DNA of 64,000 nt from Candidatus Thiodiazotropha sp. 'RUGA'. Its GTDB lineage: Bacteria; Pseudomonadota; Gammaproteobacteria; Chromatiales; Chromatiaceae. Of this stretch, positions 47,792 to 55,199 are shown in pieces. The notes below the pieces were generated by a model. That model had not been told where the DNA came from, ran no database searches, and was given only the letters and a program-made list of their open reading frames with translations. The stretch lies in NCBI GenBank assembly GCA_016842065.1, contig JAEPDS010000018.1, positions 1-64,000 of the forward strand, written 5' to 3'. A program made the position numbers and the translations under genes. Every line of letters begins with the position of its first letter. The stretch's first letter is position 1.

Positions 47792-47833
47792 CAGGTTACC
47801 GCCATGCAGGTTTTGAACCTTAGAGCGACCTAG

Positions 47834-48967
47834 ATGGCATCGAAGATTGACACAATCACTAAACGAAGAAATCTCATCCCACGACGGGATCCATACTTTG
47901 AACGTATGTTCCCGGGTCGATCCCTCGGATATCGTAAATCCAAAGTCAAGGGCGGGACATGGATTGCGAGAATAAAAATAGATGGTGACGGTTACAAATA
48001 CCGATCCCTGAGTCCAGATGACTCAATGGACTATGAGCGGGCCATAAAGGAAGCAACAGCCTGGTTTGAACTTGTTGGGCAGCTGGATAAAGGGGCTGAC
48101 ATCAGATATAGCGTCAAACAATGTGTCGCTGATTACATTAGCCACCTGAAGATCGAAAACAGCGCATCATCAGCGACCAGGACCGATCAGTCCCTGCAAA
48201 AGCACTTGGTCCCCGCCCTGGGGAGCGTAGAACTGTCCAGACTGACGACGGTAAGGTTGAAACGCTGGCGTGACGGACTGGTTAAGGAGTCAGAGGATCC
48301 TGAAGTGGTCAGGAAGTCAAAGGACACTGCAAATCGTGTTTTATCAATGGCCAAGGCCGCATTCAACCTAGCTTTCCGATCAGGCAGTGCTGGATCCGAT
48401 ACGGCCTGGAGGCGAGTTCCTGCTTTCAAGGATGTAGGGGAAAACCGGAAACTCTTCCTGACCACTGCCCAGGTTGACGCTCTGGTAAATAATTCCAAAG
48501 GCCAATTTAAAAACCTCATCATTGCCGCTCGTCTGACTGGTGCTAGGTACGGCGAGCTGGCAAATGCCAAAGTACAGGACCTGGATCCCTTCAACGGGAC
48601 CCTTCTCCTAGAGGGCAAGACCGGATCAAGGTATTGCTACCTATCTGATGATGCCCTCACATTTTTTAATAAGCTAACAAAAGACAGACTCCCAACTGCG
48701 TATCTACTGGTCAAAGACGATGGCGAACCTTGGGGAAAATCTCACCAACATAGGCCAATGAAAAGTGCAGTCAGGCTCTCCAAGCTGCCAAGGGACACAG
48801 TGTTCTACTCTATTCGACACTATCACATATCAAAGGCACTACTGGCCGGTATTCCCGCCCAGGTGGTCGCTGAGAACTGTGGTACCAGTATCCGTATGCT
48901 GGAGAAGCACTACGCCAAGTTTATGGGAACGGACAGGCGCAAGATGATGAATGAGGTTGCGTTATGA
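47834..48967 (+). CDS. int: tyrosine recombinase (integrase)
   Basis: A 377-residue phage-type integrase. It has an N-terminal arm-binding region (WIARIKIDGDGYKYRSLS), a core-binding SAM-like region (about 95-185) and a catalytic domain with the first Arg in TGARYGELANAK, a second box FYSIRHYHISKALLAG and the nucleophile Tyr in LEKHYAKF near residue 358. It recombines the element into tRNA-Glu. The next gene overlaps by 4 nt. Confidence 0.93.
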   Translation: MASKIDTITKRRNLIPRRDPYFERMFPGRSLGYRKSKVKGGTWIARIKIDGDGYKYRSLSPDDSMDYERAIKEATAWFELVGQLDKGADIRYSVKQCVADYISHLKIENSASSATRTDQSLQKHLVPALGSVELSRLTTVRLKRWRDGLVKESEDPEVVRKSKDTANRVLSMAKAAFNLAFRSGSAGSDTAWRRVPAFKDVGENRKLFLTTAQVDALVNNSKGQFKNLIIAARLTGARYGELANAKVQDLDPFNGTLLLEGKTGSRYCYLSDDALTFFNKLTKDRLPTAYLLVKDDGEPWGKSHQHRPMKSAVRLSKLPRDTVFYSIRHYHISKALLAGIPAQVVAENCGTSIRMLEKHYAKFMGTDRRKMMNEVAL

Positions 48968-49584
48968 CTGAAACCATGTCTATACAACAAATTGTTGACC
49001 TGCTTGCACCAGTTAAACAAACCCCAGCCTCTATACTCGATTCAGCAATCAGCAAGGTTGCTGAGTATAAAACTGCAGGGGTTGATCTGGAGCTTGCAAG
49101 AGCAGTCAATCTAGTCAGCAGTGAAGATGACAAGCTCGCCATGGACCTTAAGCGGTCAGTCAGCAATGCCATTACCAGCAAAAGCCTCAGTGTATACAAG
49201 CAAATCGGTAATTGCCTTGATGACTGGGAAATCAAGATTGATAAAAAATTCTCTAGATGGCTCAAAAAGATACAAGCTGACTTTGGGATATCAATACCCC
49301 CAATATTCAACAACGAACCAGATCAAAAAACTATCAGGAAGAAGAAGATCGAGTTGAGACATGAGGATGTGAAAAATGTCATCAACTCAATACAAGAAGA
49401 AGACCCAAGTTTTGATCCATTTAATCTAGAACCAGGGATGAAAAGAGTTATTTATGAAAGATGCAAAAAAAAGAGCCTAAGCCTCTTCGCTATTACATTT
49501 GAGACATTTCATTCTGAATACTGGAATTCTGACCTTAGGAAGCAGCTACTGAAGGTAAAAGACGAAAAAAAATTCAAATCGTAA
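48964..49584 (+). CDS. unknown protein coupled to integrase
   Basis: A 206-residue soluble, mostly helical and lysine-rich protein. Not recognised. The start overlaps the integrase by 4 nt, suggesting a joint function in integration or its control. Later part (KKKIELRHEDVKNVINSIQE) is strongly charged. It is followed by a GC hairpin. Confidence 0.65.
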   Translation: MTETMSIQQIVDLLAPVKQTPASILDSAISKVAEYKTAGVDLELARAVNLVSSEDDKLAMDLKRSVSNAITSKSLSVYKQIGNCLDDWEIKIDKKFSRWLKKIQADFGISIPPIFNNEPDQKTIRKKKIELRHEDVKNVINSIQEEDPSFDPFNLEPGMKRVIYERCKKKSLSLFAITFETFHSEYWNSDLRKQLLKVKDEKKFKS

Positions 49585-49609
49585 CTCATTGATTTGATTA
49601 CATCTCGAA

Positions 49610-49633
49610 GTGGGGGATAATAAACCCCCCCAC
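49610..49633 (+). terminator. G/C hairpin downstream of integrase unit
   Basis: GTGGGGG (49610-49616) pairs with CCCCCAC (49627-49633), loop of 10 nt. A C-rich stretch follows without T-run. It may separate the integrase unit from the replication unit. Confidence 0.4.
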
Positions 49634-49701
49634 CCCCACACATTGACCCCCCACCCCATCACTCGTCTACGCTGGACTCCTGCAAACAATAGGGGGACAG
49701 A

Positions 49702-49896
49702 ATGAACTCACAAATCCACACGGTGAAGGAAGCGATGGAAATCCTGCGCTCTTCGCGAGCGACGGTTTACTTGTTAATAAACAGTGGACGCTTGAGGTCC
49801 TTTAAGATCGGAAATCGTCGTTACGTCACACGCGAGGCACTGAAACAATTTATTGCTCACGCAGAAGCTGCAGAAAAAGGCCCAGAAGCAGCGTGA
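49702..49896 (+). CDS. excisionase-type helix-turn-helix protein
   Basis: A 64-residue winged-helix/MerR-like DNA-binding domain of the excisionase family (HTH_17): TVKEAMEILRSSRATVYLLI followed by GRLRSFKIGNRRYVTREALK. It has an AGGGGG ribosome binding site. Such proteins direct excision or act as AlpA-type regulators. It overlaps the following replication gene by 4 nt. Confidence 0.85.
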   Translation: MNSQIHTVKEAMEILRSSRATVYLLINSGRLRSFKIGNRRYVTREALKQFIAHAEAAEKGPEAA

Positions 49897-50600
49897 GCAT
49901 TGCCGCCACTAAATGGGCATGGCTTCAGGATTTGCCACCGACGGCGAAACTTGTCCTACTGGCACTCGCCGATCACGCTGATGACTGGGGAGTCTGTTGG
50001 CCTTCACTAAGCCGACTGGTTTCGATGACGGGATTAAGTCGGAGTTCAACAGCTCGCGCTCTTGCTTCGCTAGACGGAAAACTGATTCTGCGAGATAGGA
50101 GTAAAGGCGGTGTCGGTCATTCGACTCGATATCAACTAATGATGGAACAGTCCCACCCTGAGACTATTAAACGGTCTCACCATGACACTGTTCTGGAGGG
50201 AAATGATCCCACAGTGACTCCTAACAGTCCCACAGTGACGCCCAAACAGTCCCACAGTGACACTCAAACCGTAAGAGAACCATCAAAAACCATCAGTTGC
50301 GCAAAGTCCTTCGCGAAGTTTTGGGCGGTCTATCCGAAAAAACGCGCCAAGCATGCAGCGATGAAGGCATGGAGGAAGAAGGGAGTCCATGACCAAGCCG
50401 ACCTGATTATTGAAGACGTGAAACGACGAACCAAACGAGACCCAGAATGGACAAAAGAAGGGGGAAAGTTTATTCCGTACCCATCGACCTACCTTAATGG
50501 CAAGCGGTGGGAGGATGAGATAACACCTGGAAATGTAGCCGCTCGTCCGTCGTCACAATCTCTGCCCGCCGAGGATGTTATTGCGGGGCAAATCCTATGA
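49893..50600 (+). CDS. phage replication protein with helix-turn-helix domain
   Basis: A 235-residue protein. The N-terminal 90 residues are a winged helix-turn-helix (LPPTAKLVLLALADHADDWG, then PSLSRLVSMTGLSRSSTARAL), the middle is a Thr/Ser/Pro-rich linker and the C-terminal part (FWAVYPKKRAKHAAMKAWRK and FIPYPSTYLNGKRWED) is the conserved tail of phage O-type replication initiators. It should recognise the element origin and load the helicase encoded next, with which it overlaps by 4 nt. Confidence 0.85.
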   Translation: MSIAATKWAWLQDLPPTAKLVLLALADHADDWGVCWPSLSRLVSMTGLSRSSTARALASLDGKLILRDRSKGGVGHSTRYQLMMEQSHPETIKRSHHDTVLEGNDPTVTPNSPTVTPKQSHSDTQTVREPSKTISCAKSFAKFWAVYPKKRAKHAAMKAWRKKGVHDQADLIIEDVKRRTKRDPEWTKEGGKFIPYPSTYLNGKRWEDEITPGNVAARPSSQSLPAEDVIAGQIL

Positions 50601-51832
50601 CAACACCTGCCTACTATACGGAGCAAAGAGCCATCGGCGGCTTTCTTGTGGATCCATCCAGGCTAATGGATTGCCCCCTTTCAGCGGGAGACTTCCAACA
50701 GGATACACACACGCAGATTTTTGCAGCAATCCTGGAAATGGAAGCTACACAGGAAGCTGTCGATCTTGTCACCGTAGCTCAGCACCTGGAAAAGAAAACC
50801 GGAAGAAATTTCTTGCCGGCACTTCAACATTGCTACGACTCTGCAGCCGGCAGAGCCAACCATGGCGCTGTTGTCGATGCAGTCAAACAACAGGCGACCG
50901 AACGGAAAATATCCGCCATCGCGAAAAGTTTAGCTGAAGACAAGGATCCAAATGCTGCCATCGCGGCTTTAATTCGACTTCAAAATACTGGACGGCGATA
51001 TGATTTCACTCTCAGTCAGGCCCTGACTGCCGCTCTTGAGGAGATCGAGAGTGACTCCAACTCAGGAATTCCAAGCGGCCTGAGAGCCCTTGATGCGTTA
51101 ACAGGAGGCTGCCGTTCTGGCGATCTCATCATAGAAGCAGGCCGTCCCGCGATGGGAAAGACGGCAAGTCTTGTTAATCGGATTTCATCGTGTGGTGTTC
51201 CGTGCGGACTCATAAGCGGAGAACAGGGAGCGTCACAAATAGCAATGCGTCTCTTGGCACTTCAAGCGGGGGTGAATGCGTGGGGATTGCGAAATCAAAA
51301 CCTGTCGGAACATTCGTGGGGGCGCGTTACTGAAGGATTGGCCGCACTCAAAGATCGCCAAATCTATATCAACGACAAGCCGTCACCATCCATCACAGAT
51401 GTTATCCGTCAGGCTCGCGCCTGGGCGCACAAATATGGAATAAAAATTCTCTTTGTGGACTATCTCCAGAGACTCACAGCTACAGACCATAGAGCTGCAC
51501 GTCATTATCAAATTGAAGAGATTGCCAAAAGCCTGAAGAGCATTGCAAGAGAGCTCTGCATCCCTGTTGTTGCAGCTGCACAGGTTCGGCGAGAGGTGGA
51601 GACTCGCAATGACAAGCGGCCAACCCTCTCCGATCTCAAAGATTCTGGCTCGATAGAACAAGAAGCTGATCAAGTGATCTCGATTTTTAGGGATGAATAC
51701 TATCACCCCGACACCAACGACGCAGGCATTGCGGAGTTTGCCGTACTCAAGAACAGGCACGGCCCGACTGGCACCGTAAAAGTGCATTGGTCAGCGCAGC
51801 AGATGCGGTTTTCTGACATGGGCGAGGAGTAA
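50597..51832 (+). CDS. DnaB-type replicative helicase
   Basis: A 411-residue DnaB family helicase with an N-terminal DnaB domain (about 1-110) and a RecA-like C-terminal ATPase (Walker A AGRPAMGKTA near residue 190, Walker B ILFVDYLQRL, H/Q region AAQVRREVE). The protein is somewhat shorter than host DnaB, and phage-like. With the upstream initiator it implies the element replicates autonomously after excision. It starts 4 nt inside the upstream gene. Confidence 0.93.
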   Translation: MTTPAYYTEQRAIGGFLVDPSRLMDCPLSAGDFQQDTHTQIFAAILEMEATQEAVDLVTVAQHLEKKTGRNFLPALQHCYDSAAGRANHGAVVDAVKQQATERKISAIAKSLAEDKDPNAAIAALIRLQNTGRRYDFTLSQALTAALEEIESDSNSGIPSGLRALDALTGGCRSGDLIIEAGRPAMGKTASLVNRISSCGVPCGLISGEQGASQIAMRLLALQAGVNAWGLRNQNLSEHSWGRVTEGLAALKDRQIYINDKPSPSITDVIRQARAWAHKYGIKILFVDYLQRLTATDHRAARHYQIEEIAKSLKSIARELCIPVVAAAQVRREVETRNDKRPTLSDLKDSGSIEQEADQVISIFRDEYYHPDTNDAGIAEFAVLKNRHGPTGTVKVHWSAQQMRFSDMGEE

Positions 51833-51834
51833 AA

Positions 51835-52017
51835 ATGACAGGTATCGAAGACCTTGAGAAAGAACAAGCCCTGCTGGATGAGTTCATCAAAACACAAAAG
51901 CTGCTTTGGATCTACGAGGCAAAGTTGAACCTCATCAGACAGCAATATCTTGACCACCACCAATCAATCATCACCAAGCTGGAGAATGAACATGCCCAAC
52001 GCACTTGCAAAAGTTAA
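51835..52017 (+). CDS. small helical protein
   Basis: A 60-residue charged, helical protein (LEKEQALLDEFIKTQKLLWI) starting 2 nt after the helicase stop. It overlaps the start of the next gene by 26 nt. No family recognised. Confidence 0.5.
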   Translation: MTGIEDLEKEQALLDEFIKTQKLLWIYEAKLNLIRQQYLDHHQSIITKLENEHAQRTCKS

Positions 52018-52960
52018 CAACAAAGCTGACCTCGAATCTGAGCTGCAGTCACTCTACGATAAACAAACTGAAACCAAAAACCAGATCGAGCAATTGCAAA
52101 AAAAGACATACGCAGCAAGGCGCAAGGTCAATCGATTTGAGCTGGAACATCAAAACAAGTATCGAGAATTTTTTGTAGAAGACCTTGATGAATACTCCCT
52201 GCACCTATACCGGGAAAAGCAAAAAGCGGCTGATGATCTGCAGGCCGAGCTGGAGCGAGTTACTGCAGAGCTGCCAAAGATCGAGAAGGATATTGAGTAT
52301 GTCAACACTGCACTGAGTGAAAAAATTTCCGTACCAGTGGATGAGATCATCGCGCAACAAAAAGCAGTCGCCGACCTACAGAGTGAAGTTCACCGAATTC
52401 ATGAAGCAATTCATGCGCAACAAGAACTACACCGACTGGCAAAGCAAAGCCGGGAAGAAAATGCGGCTGAGATCGAAAGCCAGCGCCAGGAGCTGTTAGC
52501 AAAGCAGGCGCTCGGTGAAGTAGACGATCCACAGGCATTCAAAACAGTCGCGGGGATGGCTGATACACATTATGAAAAATCTGACCAGGAAATAGCTCAG
52601 ATTCAGTCAGCTATAGCAGGACTTCAAAAACGATTAGATGATGTAAAGACTTTGCTGTCTATTGAGCACGACAACCTGGACAGGCTTAAGCATGCATTTT
52701 ATGAAGGCAACTTGCGAAAAACTCTGAATCAGTACGAGAAGAAAGCCAAGGAACTTCATAAGTTAGTTAACCGCATTCATGGGCACTCCCGATACTTAGG
52801 CCGCAATGCCATCTCAAAAACAGGAAGTTTCGATTTGCCTGGATATGTTGGCATGAGCTGCTATCCCAAAGCGTACATCCACGACCGTGATATTCGACCA
52901 GATGAAGGCGCAAATGCACTGCAAGCCGAATTTCAAAAGCTTGGCATCATCGATGAGTAA
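51992..52960 (+). CDS. long coiled-coil protein
   Basis: A 322-residue protein, nearly entirely coiled coil (heptad-rich from about 10 to 255; e.g. ESELQSLYDKQTETKNQIEQ), with a non-helical C-terminal end containing HSRYLGRNAISKTGSFDLPG. The ATG at 51992 has GGAG 7 nt upstream; two earlier Met codons in frame do not. Function unknown. It lies between the helicase and the tandem structured RNA region. Confidence 0.7.
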   Translation: MPNALAKVNNKADLESELQSLYDKQTETKNQIEQLQKKTYAARRKVNRFELEHQNKYREFFVEDLDEYSLHLYREKQKAADDLQAELERVTAELPKIEKDIEYVNTALSEKISVPVDEIIAQQKAVADLQSEVHRIHEAIHAQQELHRLAKQSREENAAEIESQRQELLAKQALGEVDDPQAFKTVAGMADTHYEKSDQEIAQIQSAIAGLQKRLDDVKTLLSIEHDNLDRLKHAFYEGNLRKTLNQYEKKAKELHKLVNRIHGHSRYLGRNAISKTGSFDLPGYVGMSCYPKAYIHDRDIRPDEGANALQAEFQKLGIIDE

Positions 52961-52966
52961 GATTTT

Positions 52967-53034
52967 GGCAGGTTCCAGCCGCCGCGAGGGGCTGGCGTGC
53001 TCTTCGGCACGGGGCATAACCTGCCACCCTTTTT
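52967..53034 (+). ncRNA. structured RNA/terminator, three-way junction copy 1
   Basis: Closing stem GGCAGGTT (52967-52974) with AACCTGCC (53018-53025), 8 of 8 pairs. Inside are two adjacent hairpins without spacers: CCAGCC/GGCTGG (52975-52980 with 52990-52995) and CGTGC/GCACG (52996-53000 with 53007-53011), then a 6-nt joint GGGCAT. After the stem come ACCC and a T-run. The pairing was found by eye. Confidence 0.6.
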
Positions 53035-53036
53035 AT

Positions 53037-53106
53037 GGTGGATTGGAGAACCAGCAAGGACTCCATCGGTATCCGCGCCGAGCCAGATCCGCCACCCTAT
53101 TTTTTT
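53037..53106 (+). ncRNA. structured RNA/terminator, three-way junction copy 2
   Basis: Same plan as copy 1, 70 nt later. Closing stem GGTGGAT (53037-53043) with ATCCGCC (53087-53093), 7 pairs including one G-U. Hairpins TGGAG/CTCCA (53044-53048 with 53061-53065) and TCGG/CCGA (53066-53069 with 53078-53081), 5-nt joint GCCAG. After the stem come ACCCTA and a 7-T run, then the portal gene ribosome site. Confidence 0.6.
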
Positions 53107-53119
53107 CAGGTAATCAACT

Positions 53120-55186
53120 ATGAGCACCAACATCACCACTCCACCGAAAATTGAAATCGCTAAATCTCAGGCAGGGATTGATATCACCCAAGGATACGCT
53201 GACAAGCTCATGCAGCCAGAGGATGCTGTACTGCTGACCCGAGGGGGTGGCGATCTTAAAATCTACAAAGAGCTACTGCGGGATGAACAGGTACTCTCCT
53301 GCTGGCAGCAACGACAGTCCGCACTCACTAGCAAAGAGACTTTTGTTGAACCCGGCGGTACCAGTGCGATCGACAAGAAAGCCGCCGACGCCATGAAAGA
53401 GATGATACAGAGCTTGGAATGGGACAACATCACCAAAAAGATAATGTATGGGCTGTTATACGGCTACTCAGTATCAGAAATCATGTGGACCAAAGATAGC
53501 AACATGCTCATGATCGAGGATATTAGAGTCAGGAAGCAACGACGATTCCGGTTTGGACTCAAAGGCGAGCTGTATCTGATTACACAAGAACAGCCTACAG
53601 GTCAGCTCATGCAGAGCACCCTATCAGGACCAGTGACAAGGAACAAAACCAATCCATTTGGCCCTAAGTTTTGGGTTTACAACACAGGCTCAGACAACAG
53701 TGATGATCCCTATGGGCTCGGCCTGGGACACCAGCTCTACTGGCCCGTATTCTTCAAGCGCAATGGAATAAAATTCTGGCTGATCTTCCTGGAGAAATTC
53801 GGTTCTCCAACAACTATGGCGAAGATACCCCAAGCCATGATGGATTCGAAGACCATGCAAGGCCGCGTTCTGGAAGCTCTCAGATCAATTCAGGGCAACT
53901 CTGCCATCGTCTTTCCCGAAGGCACAGAGGTAGAACTGATCGAAGCAGTACGAAGCGGCACAGCTGACTATGCCGAGCTGCATCAGCGGATGGATAAAGC
54001 AATATCCAAGATCATCCTGTCCCAGACCATGACTACTGACGACGGAGCAAGTCTCTCACAGGCTCGTGTACATCAGAAAGTACGCGACGAAGTAGTCAAG
54101 GCCGACGCTGATCTGATCTGTGGATCCTTCAATACCACAGTATCCCCCTGGTGGACATCTCTCAACTTCGAAAATGCTAAACCTCCTAAAGTCTGGCGCA
54201 AGACCGAGAAGGAAGAAGACCTCCATCAGAGAGCGAAACGGGATGAGAAGATTTTTGACATGGGAATGAAGCCGACAAAGGAATATCTCGTTGACACGTA
54301 TGGTCCCCAATATGGCAAATGGGTAAGGTCAGATGTGGCCGAGTCCTCAACTTCGTTTGCTGAAGGTGACGCCTCTTTATCGTTTTCCTTCGATATGAAG
54401 CCGGAAACCGCCCTCCTCTACTTCCAGAACAAAGGCATGGAATTGACCTTTTCCTGGAAGGACATGCTGGCTGAGTCGCACTCCTACGCCTTCACTGTCG
54501 CCAAGATGATGGAAGTGGATCTCCTTCACGAGGTACGTAAACAAGTTGATCTGGCGATTGCAACAGGATCTACCATGCAGGAGTTCATCAAAAACCTGAA
54601 ACCAAAGCTGCGCCAAGCTGGCTGGTGGGGAAAGAAAGCAATGATTGATCCTATTACCGGAAAAACCATCACCGCACAACTGGGAAGTGCAAGAAGGCTA
54701 GAAACAATCTTCAGAGCAAACCTTCAGGCCGGCTACGCAGCTGGTCACTGGACAAATGCACAAGCAACGAAGGCCGCTATGCCCTACCTGATGTATGACG
54801 CCGTAGACGACGATAGAACCCGCCCTGAGCACAAAGCCTGGGATGGGCTTGTACTGCCTGTAGATGATCCCTTTTGGAATACCCACTATCCACCGAATGG
54901 CTGGGGTTGTCGATGCGGCACAATCCAGATGAGTCAAGCCGACGTCAATCAAGAAGGGCTTTCTGTTTCCAGGTCACCACGCATCAAGACCAAGCGATGG
55001 AAGAATCCAAGAACTGGTAAGCGCAGAAAAGTCCCTGTCGGTATAGATCCATCATGGGATTACAACCCGGGCAAAGCCGGTATGCAGCGACTCCTCCAGG
55101 TCTTCAGGGAGAAAATCGACAACCTGCCCGATGGTATGCGGTTGAGAATGTTGGCCTGGGCTCGTAACAACAGTATTGCAATATAG
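53120..55186 (+). CDS. fused Mu-type portal and head-morphogenesis protein
   Basis: A 688-residue protein. About residues 1-410 match the DUF935 (Mu gp29-like) portal family: TKIYKELLRDEQVLSCWQQR-type start, GYSVSEIMW and GNSAIVFPEGTEVELIEA. Residues 430-680 are a Mu F/gp30-like SPP1 gp7 head-morphogenesis domain (ETIFRANLQAGYAAGHW, YDAVDDDRTRPEHKAWDG, PPNGWGCRCGT). The two are separate in Mu but fused in this protein. Terminase and major capsid genes are not nearby. The portal would form the DNA entry gate of a capsid. The tape measure gene follows 13 nt after. Confidence 0.9.
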   Translation: MSTNITTPPKIEIAKSQAGIDITQGYADKLMQPEDAVLLTRGGGDLKIYKELLRDEQVLSCWQQRQSALTSKETFVEPGGTSAIDKKAADAMKEMIQSLEWDNITKKIMYGLLYGYSVSEIMWTKDSNMLMIEDIRVRKQRRFRFGLKGELYLITQEQPTGQLMQSTLSGPVTRNKTNPFGPKFWVYNTGSDNSDDPYGLGLGHQLYWPVFFKRNGIKFWLIFLEKFGSPTTMAKIPQAMMDSKTMQGRVLEALRSIQGNSAIVFPEGTEVELIEAVRSGTADYAELHQRMDKAISKIILSQTMTTDDGASLSQARVHQKVRDEVVKADADLICGSFNTTVSPWWTSLNFENAKPPKVWRKTEKEEDLHQRAKRDEKIFDMGMKPTKEYLVDTYGPQYGKWVRSDVAESSTSFAEGDASLSFSFDMKPETALLYFQNKGMELTFSWKDMLAESHSYAFTVAKMMEVDLLHEVRKQVDLAIATGSTMQEFIKNLKPKLRQAGWWGKKAMIDPITGKTITAQLGSARRLETIFRANLQAGYAAGHWTNAQATKAAMPYLMYDAVDDDRTRPEHKAWDGLVLPVDDPFWNTHYPPNGWGCRCGTIQMSQADVNQEGLSVSRSPRIKTKRWKNPRTGKRRKVPVGIDPSWDYNPGKAGMQRLLQVFREKIDNLPDGMRLRMLAWARNNSIAI

Positions 55187-55199
55187 GGGGAGAGCTGAC

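Noticed and set aside
49585-49700. C-rich tract as a CRISPR or other repeat array
   Set aside because: The C runs are irregular and have no repeat-spacer structure; no cas genes are in the window.
52967-53093. Hammerhead or HDV-like ribozymes in the tandem structures
   Set aside because: No CUGANGA/GAAA core is present, and the order of pairing strands does not match the nested pseudoknot of HDV-like ribozymes.
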